Source: Saprospiraceae bacterium (GTDB lineage Bacteria; Bacteroidota; Bacteroidia; Chitinophagales; Saprospiraceae). From it: 7,006 bases of DNA. This document shows positions 1 to 5,899 of the stretch, piece after piece. Position numbers and translations under genes: made by a program. Positions within the stretch are counted from its first letter, which is position 1; the number at the start of each line of letters is the position of its first letter. The notes beneath the pieces are model-generated. The model did no database searches. It worked only from the letters and a program-made list of their open reading frames with translations, and was not told the DNA's origin. Where the stretch lies: the NCBI GenBank assembly GCA_947441325.1, contig CANETR010000102.1, positions 1 through 7,006 of the forward strand, read 5' to 3'.

Positions 1-108
1 CTTCGATTGATTGATCTGATCAAGCAACGCATCAAAATTCATGTGTTTGGAGATTTCCTCGCTGCTTGGTTTTTGTGGGTTGATTTTTATATTGTAGTTG
101 TCTTTCAT
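1..108 (-). CDS. Small hypothetical protein downstream of the sigma factor, partial (C-terminus off the window)
   Basis: An ATG at 108-106 opens a frame that runs without a stop to the window edge, giving 36 residues that begin MKDNYNIKINPQKPSSEEI and continue with a hydrophilic, helix-prone stretch (KHMNFDALLDQINQ). No signal peptide or membrane segment is visible in this part. It starts only 21 bp after the sigma-factor stop codon, on the same strand and with no terminator between them, so the two are very probably cotranscribed. No Shine-Dalgarno sequence is visible; the leader is A/T-rich. A short gene in this position is often a regulator of the sigma factor, such as an anti-sigma factor, but that is inference from position alone. 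I cannot assign a family, and the rest of the protein may carry a membrane segment or domain that changes the picture. Confidence 0.7.
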   Translation of the reverse strand, partial: MKDNYNIKINPQKPSSEEISKHMNFDALLDQINQSK

Positions 109-129
109 ACACTTATATTTAAGGGAAAA

Positions 130-708
130 TTAGTCCCTGTTTAGTCCATTGAATAATTCTTTCATTTTTTGCACAATTCTGTACACTTTTACTTTTGCAT
201 TGGTTTCGGTTAAACCCAAAATATCGGCCACTTCTTTGAAGGGCCTTTCTTCAAAAAATCTTAATTCTATGATCGTAATCTCATCGGGTTTTAACATTTG
301 TATCACCTTACTGAGTTTTTCAATATTGATTTCCAGCTCTTCTTTATTATCAAATTCATATTTAATTGTTTCAACAAATTTATCCTCCAGGGCAACTACT
401 CTATTTTTATTTGCTTTACGGAAATGCTGATTCACCTCGTTGATGGCAATAATATAAAGCCAGGCCGAGAAGGGTACGCCTTTGAAAGTATATGTATTCA
501 ACTTCTGATATGCCTTGAAAAAGGTTTGAGAACTCAAATCAGCACTCAAATCTTCATCCACACATCTGAGATAAATAAATCTAAAGATTGGTTCGTAATA
601 CTTTGAATAAAGCACAGCGAAGCGCTGAGGATTTACTTGGGCGGCCTGAATTAACCTCCATTCTTCCTCAAGCTCCATATGTGACATGGTATATCTATTC
701 GTGGCCAT
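130..708 (-). CDS. RNA polymerase sigma factor, sigma-70 family, ECF type
   Basis: From the ATG at 708 this is a 192-residue protein with the two-domain layout of an ECF (group 4) sigma factor. Region 2 spans about residues 30-98 (FAVLYSKYYEPIFRF, then DLSSQTFFKAYQKL and the PFSAWLYIIAINEVNQHFRK segment that resembles the core-binding and -10-recognition helices). A charged linker follows, then region 4 at about 135-186, with the helix-turn-helix RPFKEVADILGLTETNAKVKVY and a basic tail. It should direct core RNA polymerase to a small regulon. The start is uncertain. The frame extends to a TTG at 747, but three ATGs (708, 687, 678) lie before region 2 and the TTG extension (VRQANIIILNKR) does not look conserved. 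No candidate has a Shine-Dalgarno sequence. A small gene follows after 21 bp and may be its regulator. The target promoters cannot be told from the sequence. Confidence 0.92.
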   Translation of the reverse strand: MATNRYTMSHMELEEEWRLIQAAQVNPQRFAVLYSKYYEPIFRFIYLRCVDEDLSADLSSQTFFKAYQKLNTYTFKGVPFSAWLYIIAINEVNQHFRKANKNRVVALEDKFVETIKYEFDNKEELEINIEKLSKVIQMLKPDEITIIELRFFEERPFKEVADILGLTETNAKVKVYRIVQKMKELFNGLNRD

Positions 709-754
709 GCGCTTGTTAAGGATTATTATGTTAGCTTGTCGAACCAATATTACG

Positions 755-793
755 AATTTTAAATATTAAATAATATAATGCGGTACTAAAATT
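755..793. other. A/T-rich inverted repeat between the sigma gene and the upstream gene
   Basis: AATTTTA at 755-761 is the inverse complement of TAAAATT at 787-793, with a nested ATATT/AATAT pair inside the loop. It ends at the stop codon of the 793-1710 gene, in the 84-bp gap before the sigma factor. It could be a weak transcript-end structure, but the stems contain only A and T and there is no clean GC stem plus T-run, so it may be chance in an A/T-rich spacer. I found no good TAnnTTTG element in this gap; the nearest is TAATATTG at 746-753 on the minus strand, with one mismatch. Confidence 0.2.
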
Positions 794-1710
794 TAGTATT
801 CTTCAAAATATTGAAAACTCCATACATACTGCAGTGAACCTTCTTCTTCTATAATTCTATCTATGAGACCATTTGCATGATAGGTATAATAGACCAGTTT
901 CTCTGCTACTGGAGATTTTTCCTTATATTTTGTATGAATTTCTTTTACCAATTTTTCATCTTCATAAACATATGTCCGATCCAACAAAAGCGCATTCTCA
1001 GCATCGCGAAGCTTCATATTTATAGGAAGGCCCTTTTCATTGTATTGGATTCTTTCCGATAATTGAAGATCGTGCATGTTTTTGTAAAAACGAGCTGTTT
1101 TCGAATCTTTGCTATGTGCTACAAGCAGCAGCATTAACTTGTCTTCGGCCATTTTTAGCGATTCTTCTTTCTTGGGTTCACCATGCGCTGTAACGTTTAG
1201 TCTGACCATTTTCCCATCCTTATCGTAGAGATAATCGTAAAGCAGGCGAAATCCTTTATCATTCTTAAACAGTTTTACTTTTTGATAAGGAAAGCTGTCC
1301 TTGTAGGCAAAGTTGAAGCTGTAACTTATGATCTCATTTTGCAGGGTATCAAAACCAATTTCATCAATTGCCGATATCTTATCTCCGATATAGTAGTACT
1401 GATGCGCTGAAAGCTTTTCGTTTTTGTCATTATAATAAGCAGATCTATCTAGCTGTCCTGCCGGTAAAATATGACGTTCTCTTTGGTAACTTATGAGTTG
1501 TTCCGACCATGGTATGCCACTTTCATCTGTTTCAGACTTTTTATTTTCATCGAACCAAACACTGACAAGTTGAAAATTATTTTTAGCAACTTCCTTGTAA
1601 TCAAATTTCAAAGTTGGAAAAACTTCATAATCATCTTTGTCAATTTGTTGCGCCATGCAGACAAGGTTGCAGCAGATGAAAATAGTCAGACTAAAAACGA
1701 AAATCCTCAT
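793..1710 (-). CDS. Exported hypothetical protein with YD/MORN-like beta strands
   Basis: This is a 305-residue protein with a Sec-type signal peptide (residues 1-20, MRIFVFSLTIFICCNLVCMA, likely cleaved before QQ). The mature part has recurrent tyrosine-rich strand-turn units: YYNDKNEKLSAHQYYYIGDK (92-111), YDYLYDKDGKMVRLNV (158-173), RIQYNEKGLPINMKL (220-234), RTYVYEDEKLVKEI (245-258) and VYYTYHANGLIDRII (273-287). These resemble YD/RHS or YwqK-type (MORN_2) repeats, which form extended beta sheets in secreted proteins, but no full family match is claimed. There are no catalytic motifs and no membrane segment after the signal, so a periplasmic or cell-surface location is likely. The gene overlaps the end of the upstream TonB-C-like gene by 20 bp and has one of the few good ribosome-binding sites in the window, which points to translation coupled to its neighbour. 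The function is unknown. Confidence 0.85.
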   Translation of the reverse strand: MRIFVFSLTIFICCNLVCMAQQIDKDDYEVFPTLKFDYKEVAKNNFQLVSVWFDENKKSETDESGIPWSEQLISYQRERHILPAGQLDRSAYYNDKNEKLSAHQYYYIGDKISAIDEIGFDTLQNEIISYSFNFAYKDSFPYQKVKLFKNDKGFRLLYDYLYDKDGKMVRLNVTAHGEPKKEESLKMAEDKLMLLLVAHSKDSKTARFYKNMHDLQLSERIQYNEKGLPINMKLRDAENALLLDRTYVYEDEKLVKEIHTKYKEKSPVAEKLVYYTYHANGLIDRIIEEEGSLQYVWSFQYFEEY

Positions 1711-2242
1711 ATTGTTCCTTTTTTACTTTTGTTGGCAATACTGCAATCCATTTCCCAAAATTGTAGGCCGATCTTTTATTTTGCGAGTCAAAAGCAGCCT
1801 TCCAACGGGTCTGATCCAATTTGCGTACAAGTACATCAACCAAAGACCTTTCATTGGTATCATAAATGACAATGTCGGAAACAAAACCCTGCTCATTAAT
1901 CGAAAAAGCAAATACTACATAAGTCTGATTTTGTGGCGCCTTCGTTCTGTCGCCATAGGGTTCCAGTTTAAGCATATTCATCAGTCCCTCCTTGTCAGAT
2001 ACCAAACTGGGAATAGATTTGTAAGATTTTTTGGGATCCTTTTCTTCCAAATCTTTTTCCGAAATCTCACTGAGTATTAGTGGCGATGAATTCAAATGCT
2101 GTTCCTCCGGATTTTTTCTCACAATGAAGATTTTCTTCATTTCTTCCTTCGAAAGATAATTTGAATCAGGCTTTTCGATAATTTGCGCAGGTAAAATTTT
2201 TCCAATTACCAACATCAGTAGTAATAAAAATCTTTTTCTCAT
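1691..2242 (-). CDS. Exported protein with a TonB C-terminal-like domain
   Basis: This is a 183-residue protein with a hydrophobic Sec signal peptide (residues 1-19, MRKRFLLLLMLVIGKILPA). A polar, charged linker (about 22-100) follows, then a segment at about 108-150 that reads YVVFAFSINEQGFVSDIVIY, continues with LVDVLVRKLDQTRWKAA and matches the pattern of TonB_C domains: a strand, an NxxG-type turn, a second strand, then a helix ending in W-K-A-A. A classical TonB has an uncleaved inner-membrane anchor and a proline-rich periplasmic spacer; here the N-terminus looks cleavable and the linker is rich in K/E/S rather than P. It is therefore more likely a soluble periplasmic or secreted protein with a TonB-like fold than an energy transducer. 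The last 20 bp overlap the start of the next gene (793-1710), so the two should be made together. The domain call is moderate; the biological role is unknown. Confidence 0.8.
   Translation of the reverse strand: MRKRFLLLLMLVIGKILPAQIIEKPDSNYLSKEEMKKIFIVRKNPEEQHLNSSPLILSEISEKDLEEKDPKKSYKSIPSLVSDKEGLMNMLKLEPYGDRTKAPQNQTYVVFAFSINEQGFVSDIVIYDTNERSLVDVLVRKLDQTRWKAAFDSQNKRSAYNFGKWIAVLPTKVKKEQYEDFRF
1715..1720 (-). promoter_or_regulatory. Shine-Dalgarno sequence of the 793-1710 gene
   Basis: AAGGAA lies 4 nt before the ATG at 1710, preceded by an A-rich stretch on the minus strand. It sits inside the last codons of the upstream gene, which ends at 1691. It fixes the start of the 793-1710 gene and is unusual here, because most starts in the window have only A/T-rich leaders. 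Confidence 0.6.
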
Positions 2243-2540
2243 TCAATAAAATAGGGTATTTTAAGGTTAGATTCCTTCAAAATTGTTGTCAGCTTCGCAA
2301 AACATCGCACAATTTAAACCTTTTTTTACTGATTTTCAACTGACTTTCGTGCAGATAACGGGATTTTCTATCCATTTTCAATATCCTAATGCAGGAATTT
2401 TAAATGGTTACAGATATAATGTCTTTTTTTAAGAATTATTTTTTCAGCTGCCTGGAATCTGTATTCTTATTCCTTTTTTAGATTGGGAAAGCCTGTAGAT
2501 ACTTGAAAAAACCGCAATTTAATTTTTTAGCAAATTAAAG
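2243..2540. other. 298-bp intergenic region without a gene
   Basis: This spacer lies between the metallopeptidase gene (ending at 2541) and the TonB-C-like gene (starting at 2242), both on the minus strand. No frame on either strand looks coding. Next to the metallopeptidase it holds a weak A/T hairpin (listed separately). It should contain the promoter for the secreted pair, but no exact TAnnTTTG octamer is present on the minus strand. The nearest is CAATTTTG (complement of 2279-2286), one base off, with a TTG 24 bp upstream, which is too weak to call. A GGAAT/ATTCC pair at 2454-2473 is discussed under rejected items. Confidence 0.6.
2506..2539 (-). terminator. Weak candidate terminator after the metallopeptidase gene
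   Basis: Directly after the stop codon of the metallopeptidase gene, the minus strand reads TTTAATTT, a 6-nt loop, then AAATTAAA: a perfect 8-bp A/T stem at 2532-2539 and 2518-2525. After a short GC-containing gap comes a run of six T (2511-2506). Position and strand are right for a transcript end, but the stem has no G-C pair and the T-run is set off by 6 nt, so it is weak as an intrinsic terminator. Confidence 0.3.
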
Positions 2541-3248
2541 CTATAGCACAGAAGTGGTGTATTTTTTCATTTCCTTATCCAATTTACCCGCACCGGGCAA
2601 TAGCATTTCAAGATGATTCCAAAATGCTTTTGAATGGTTTTTTTCTTTAACATGTGCCAGTTCGTGACAAATAACATAATCGATTAGTTCGTCGGGCAAA
2701 GTCATAAGATAGATAGACAGACTGATATCGTTTTTGTGCGAGCAGCTTCCCCAACGGGACTTGGAGCTACGCACCGATACCTTCCCTATGGCGATATCTT
2801 TTTGGGAGGCAAGCTCCCGGGTTCTCTTCAAGAGATAATATTTGGCTTCTCTGCGCAGTTGATTCTCAATCTGATTTTTAATGAGCTCCTGCCACTCAGG
2901 TTTTGAGAGATCTGTTTCCTCTGGAATATAAATGCCTAAAAAGTCTTTATGCTGTTTCAAAAAAGCATTCAGGCCATCGGTTTCGATGACCCTGATTTTG
3001 GTTAATTTTGTTTTGAATTCTGTTCCAAAACCATACTCCGAAATTTTATCCCCTTTTTTTTCATTGGCCTCTGCTACTTTTGCTTCTATCCAATTCATAT
3101 TCTTTTGGACAAAAGCCTCGGCCTGTTTAGACGAAATGCCCTTGGGCACGGTAACGGTTACCTCTCCCCTGCCCTTTACTGTGATGCGAATATTTTTGGC
3201 TTTTGCCGAAGATTTGTATTGAATTTCCATAACATTGAGCCCTCGCAT
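2541..3248 (-). CDS. YgjP/DUF45-family zinc metallopeptidase
   Basis: This 235-residue protein has the hallmarks of the YgjP-like (DUF45, COG1451) metallopeptidases, which belong to the M48-type gluzincin fold. The zinc site is HELAH (residues 195-199, with E196 the expected general base), followed five residues later by the third ligand in NHSKAFW (H205). The family signature SRWGSCS is at 164-170, before the IYLMTLPDELIDYVICHELAH stretch. The N-terminal half (about 8-60) carries the usual strand-rich segment (NIRITVKGRGEVTVTVPKG). There is no signal peptide, so it should be cytoplasmic. Length is normal for the family. Physiological substrates of this group are poorly known. Two starts are possible: ATG 3248, used here, or ATG 3230 (residue 7, MEIQYKS), which has GAGGG about 10 nt upstream and may be the real one. 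It lies 47 bp after the upstream gene on the same strand, so cotranscription is possible. Confidence 0.92.
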   Translation of the reverse strand: MRGLNVMEIQYKSSAKAKNIRITVKGRGEVTVTVPKGISSKQAEAFVQKNMNWIEAKVAEANEKKGDKISEYGFGTEFKTKLTKIRVIETDGLNAFLKQHKDFLGIYIPEETDLSKPEWQELIKNQIENQLRREAKYYLLKRTRELASQKDIAIGKVSVRSSKSRWGSCSHKNDISLSIYLMTLPDELIDYVICHELAHVKEKNHSKAFWNHLEMLLPGAGKLDKEMKKYTTSVL

Positions 3249-3295
3249 TTAAAAACTTTTACATAGCTTTTAAATTAAAAACGAGCGCAATTTCT

Positions 3296-4585
3296 CTAGG
3301 TTTTTCTATGTTTCTTTTTCGCCGCAGGAAATAGGATATTGTTCAATATCAGTCTATAACCTGGTGAAGTAGGATGCAGATTAAGGTCTGTTGGCGGATC
3401 TTGAACAAAATGTCTGTAATCTTCGGGGTCGTGACCGCCATAAAAAGAGAAAAAACCTTTTTGGAAAGTACCATGAATGTAACGGGCTTCATTACCTGCC
3501 TTGTTTTCACCCAAAATCAGGACATGCGATTTGATAAAATTTTTGCGGAAAGCTGTTGATTGCCCCATAAAACCTTTTACTGTTCTGGTATGGCACTGCG
3601 TGAGCATGGTGGGAACCGGGTCCCATTTTGCTGAGAATTCAAAAAGTGAAAAATAGTCCTGGTCATCCCTGATAGAGCGCATGGGTTGCGTTACAGGCGA
3701 GGCATCAATAGTCGAAAATTCATATTGATAAGGGTCTCTCACCAATTGAAAATCCTTGAATGCAAAAGTCTTACTAAAATCCAATTTTTGTTGTGCATTA
3801 GGATCTGCAGGGTCGCCATCGTACATAAAGTCGCATATATCAACACCTTCGGCAGCCAATGCGATGTCATAGCTGTCGGTAGCGGAGCACATGGCAAACA
3901 TAAATCCTCCTCCCGCTACAAATTCCTGAATTCTTTTGGCAACAGCCAATTTCATTTGTGAAACCTTGGCAAATCCGTTTCTCTTGGCCGCGTCTTCTGC
4001 AGTTTTAACATATTCGCGGTACCATTGTGTATTGCTGTAGCTTGAATAAAAACGACCGTATTGTCCTGTAAAATCCTCATGGTGTAAATGCAGCCAATCG
4101 TAGTCGAGTAATTTCAAGGCCAAAACCTCATCGTCATAAACTACCTCGTAAGGTATTTCGGCATAGGTCAAGACCAAAGTTACAGCATCATCCCAAGGTT
4201 GTATATCCTCGCCCCTTTCGTTGGTTTTGGGACTATAAACGGCTACTTTGGGAGCAACCTCCAATTTCATAGCCTCCATATTTACCTCTGGATTTGCGAT
4301 TTCGGTCAGAATTTTCTGAAATTTTGCCTCGGGTACTATTTCAAAACTTACGCCACGGGTAATGCACTCTCTTTTGAAGATATCACTATAAGTAAAGGCA
4401 AAGCTGCCGCCACGGTAATTGAGCAGCCACCAAGCTTCATTTTTGAGTTCCAGAACCTTATATGTAATCCCATAAGCTTTCATGTGGTTGGTCTGTTTGT
4501 CGTCCATGGGCAACAGGATATAACCCTGCGCATGGAGATTGAGACCAATTAACGTCAATAGAATTGTAAATATAATGCTACGCAT
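3296..4585 (-). CDS. Exported protein of the Bacteroidota 'asparagine synthetase B' family (label probably wrong)
   Basis: From the ATG at 4585 this is a 429-residue protein with a signal peptide (MRSIIFTILLTLIGLNLHA, cleaved before QGYILLPMDD). I recall close relatives across Bacteroidota labelled 'asparagine synthetase B'. The sequence does not support that activity: there is no N-terminal catalytic Cys2 glutaminase domain and no SGGxDS ATP-pyrophosphatase loop. What is seen is a set of distinctive motifs: WWLLNYRGGSF (52-62), PWDDAVTLVLTYAEIPY (130-146), WLHLHHEDFTGQYG (164-177), GGGFMFAMCSATDSYDIA (225-242), GGHDPEDY (383-390) and LHPTSPGYRLILNNILFP (403-420). The GGGFMFAMCSA segment looks like the nucleophile turn of class I glutamine-amidotransferase-like folds, with C233 and the conserved H/D/E residues as possible active-site parts; that is inference. 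It is predicted to be periplasmic. An ATG at 4615 would add 10 residues in front of the signal peptide, so 4585 is preferred. A TATATTTG promoter element lies 58 bp upstream. Confidence 0.85.
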   Translation of the reverse strand: MRSIIFTILLTLIGLNLHAQGYILLPMDDKQTNHMKAYGITYKVLELKNEAWWLLNYRGGSFAFTYSDIFKRECITRGVSFEIVPEAKFQKILTEIANPEVNMEAMKLEVAPKVAVYSPKTNERGEDIQPWDDAVTLVLTYAEIPYEVVYDDEVLALKLLDYDWLHLHHEDFTGQYGRFYSSYSNTQWYREYVKTAEDAAKRNGFAKVSQMKLAVAKRIQEFVAGGGFMFAMCSATDSYDIALAAEGVDICDFMYDGDPADPNAQQKLDFSKTFAFKDFQLVRDPYQYEFSTIDASPVTQPMRSIRDDQDYFSLFEFSAKWDPVPTMLTQCHTRTVKGFMGQSTAFRKNFIKSHVLILGENKAGNEARYIHGTFQKGFFSFYGGHDPEDYRHFVQDPPTDLNLHPTSPGYRLILNNILFPAAKKKHRKT

Positions 4586-4643
4586 TTTAAGATTTTTATC
4601 ACTTTGAAAGAGCATCTAGAAATCATCCGATTTCAAATACAAC

Positions 4644-4651
4644 CAAATATA
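4644..4651 (-). promoter_or_regulatory. Candidate promoter -7 element for the 3296-4585 gene
   Basis: The minus strand reads TATATTTG, an exact match to the Bacteroidota -7 consensus TAnnTTTG, 58 bp before the ATG at 4585. No clear TTG -33 box is found 17-23 bp upstream. The spacer contains the perfect palindrome CTTTTAAAAG (4662-4671), which may be chance in A/T-rich DNA. If real, this promoter makes the gene independent of the upstream gldB-like gene. Confidence 0.45.
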
Positions 4652-4705
4652 GCGTTTTATTCTTTTAAAAGTTTCCAGCTTAACAGATATTAACTAAAAA
4701 CCAAT

Positions 4706-5797
4706 TTAGGATTTTGTTGGCTTATAACGCTGCAAAAAGAACTGACTGTCGTTTTGTTTAAGCACTGTTTCCATCACCTTACGGTCGATTTCTCTAATGG
4801 ACTGATTAGGATTTGAAGCCTTCATCTCCTTTCTCATGCGGGCCGCTGCCTGAGCCACAATTTGTGCTCCCAACCAACTACCGCTATTGCCGGGCAAGTC
4901 AATTTTAGGATTAAAAGGCCCTTCAGTCACATATTTCTGATAATCAGATTTCTTACTTGAAAATATAAGATTTTCCTTACCCAAATGTTCCCAAAGTGCC
5001 GTCTCACCGAGTTCACAGTATTTAATCTGAAAATCTGTAAAGTCATAAATAATCGAATCGGGGGTTTCAGGCATCAGACAGGCTTTGACATAAAATTTTT
5101 TCCCTTCGTATAGCATCTGATCAATCATTTTGCCACCGGATGCCTTACTTGATTCACTCACAATATATTCTGCAATTGAAGCCGCCAATGTTGAACTCAA
5201 GTGCATACTGTTTAAGGTGCGTCTTTTGTATTGAGGTCTCAAGGGTTCAACTGCCTGATAACCCACATGATTTTCGCCCAAGAAAAAATCGAGCCCTATG
5301 CCTGCTATACCGTCATAGGTAAATGCCCCATATTTGTACAATGATTGGAATGTATATACTTTTTTGATTGGCAGTATTTTATCACCAAAAAAATGAATTT
5401 TATATCTTAAAATGTCTTCAATTTCCTTTTCAGCAAATTTCAAATCGGAATAGTTTTTCTTGATACTATCTTCAATTTGCTTAGCCTCGGGGATGGATAA
5501 AAAGACCTTTGCAATTTCTTCAAATGGCTGTGGCCTACCATCATTTATGATATCAATAAGAAAAGTTTTCACGAATTCACCGTGTTTTTCTTTTAGTTTT
5601 TCCAATCCTTGACTTATATTCGCTGTGTCTAAGGAGAAAAAATCCAAATCGAATCTGAGAAGTTCTATATCTGATTTGATATCGCTCACTTCGGCCTTGT
5701 ATTTTATTCTTGGTTTATAGGTCTTGGTGCAGGATGCAAATACAGCAAGCATACTACTCAGCATTAGAGATAAAAAGACAATTTTTGAAATTCTCAT
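4706..5797 (-). CDS. gldB: Gliding motility-associated lipoprotein GldB-like
   Basis: This is a 363-residue lipoprotein. The N-terminus has a basic start, a hydrophobic core and the lipobox FASC, with C23 as the acylated residue (F at -3 is slightly unusual). The body matches the GldB family in layout: an early ELLRFDLDFFSLD segment (45-57), GIGLDFFLGENHVGY (166-180), KMIDQMLYEGKKFYVKACLMPETPDS (223-248, split here only by description), a TALWEHLGKENLIFSS stretch (266-281), the GPFNP...DLPGNSGSWLGAQIV core (293-314) and a C-terminal FFLQRYKP (353-360). GldB is needed for gliding in Flavobacterium johnsoniae, where it sits in the cell envelope and gldC follows it; its biochemical role is not settled. 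No gldC follows here. No HExxH metal site is present. It diverges from the barrel gene at 5900 across a 102-bp region. The alternative is a GldB paralogue without a motility role. Confidence 0.85.
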   Translation of the reverse strand: MRISKIVFLSLMLSSMLAVFASCTKTYKPRIKYKAEVSDIKSDIELLRFDLDFFSLDTANISQGLEKLKEKHGEFVKTFLIDIINDGRPQPFEEIAKVFLSIPEAKQIEDSIKKNYSDLKFAEKEIEDILRYKIHFFGDKILPIKKVYTFQSLYKYGAFTYDGIAGIGLDFFLGENHVGYQAVEPLRPQYKRRTLNSMHLSSTLAASIAEYIVSESSKASGGKMIDQMLYEGKKFYVKACLMPETPDSIIYDFTDFQIKYCELGETALWEHLGKENLIFSSKKSDYQKYVTEGPFNPKIDLPGNSGSWLGAQIVAQAAARMRKEMKASNPNQSIREIDRKVMETVLKQNDSQFFLQRYKPTKS

Positions 5798-5818
5798 ACA
5801 ATTTTAAGTCAGTTAAAA

Positions 5819-5826
5819 TACCTTTG
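5819..5826 (+). promoter_or_regulatory. Candidate promoter -7 element for the outer-membrane barrel gene
   Basis: TACCTTTG matches the Bacteroidota -7 consensus TAnnTTTG exactly and lies 73 bp before the ATG at 5900. No TTG is found at the expected -33 spacing; the closest upstream TTG (5785-5787) is 31 bp away, within the gldB coding start. It is therefore a half-supported promoter. Confidence 0.4.
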
Positions 5827-5836
5827 TGTTAATCTA

Positions 5837-5844
5837 AAGCGCTT
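5837..5844. promoter_or_regulatory. Palindrome AAGCGCTT between the divergent genes, possible operator
   Basis: This perfect 8-bp palindrome is the only G/C-rich spot in an otherwise A/T-rich 102-bp intergenic region. It lies between the plus-strand TACCTTTG (5819-5826) and the minus-strand TAATTTTG (5845-5852), about where both transcripts would begin. A regulator bound here could affect both genes. An 8-bp palindrome can also arise by chance, so this is only a candidate. Confidence 0.25.
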
Positions 5845-5852
5845 CAAAATTA
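5845..5852 (-). promoter_or_regulatory. Candidate promoter -7 element for the gldB-like gene
   Basis: The minus strand reads TAATTTTG, an exact TAnnTTTG match, 47 bp before the gldB ATG at 5797. A TTTG further upstream ends 25 bp before it, slightly beyond the usual 17-23 bp spacing. The element faces the plus-strand candidate at 5819-5826, so polymerase binding at the two would overlap. Confidence 0.4.
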
Positions 5853-5899
5853 CTTTTATTTTTTCAAATACTCGATTCAAAATCTTAAAAACAAAAACT

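Noticed and set aside
709..747. Extension of the sigma factor to a TTG start at 747
   Set aside because: The added residues do not fit the family's usual N-terminus, three ATGs follow before region 2, and a possible -7 element (TAATATTG, 746-753) overlaps the TTG.
1471..2080. Overlapping plus-strand open frames in the 1471-2080 region as genes
   Set aside because: They run antisense to the two secreted-protein genes, lack leaders or family-like sequence, and the minus-strand frames have signal peptides and coherent domain patterns.
2454..2473. GGAAT/ATTCC inverted repeat followed by a T-run on the plus strand, as a terminator
   Set aside because: The stem is only 5 bp with a 10-nt loop and no plus-strand gene lies upstream of it.
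4586..4615. Upstream ATG at 4615 for the exported 'asparagine synthetase B' family protein
   Set aside because: It would put ten residues, including charged ones, in front of a well-formed signal peptide that starts at 4585.
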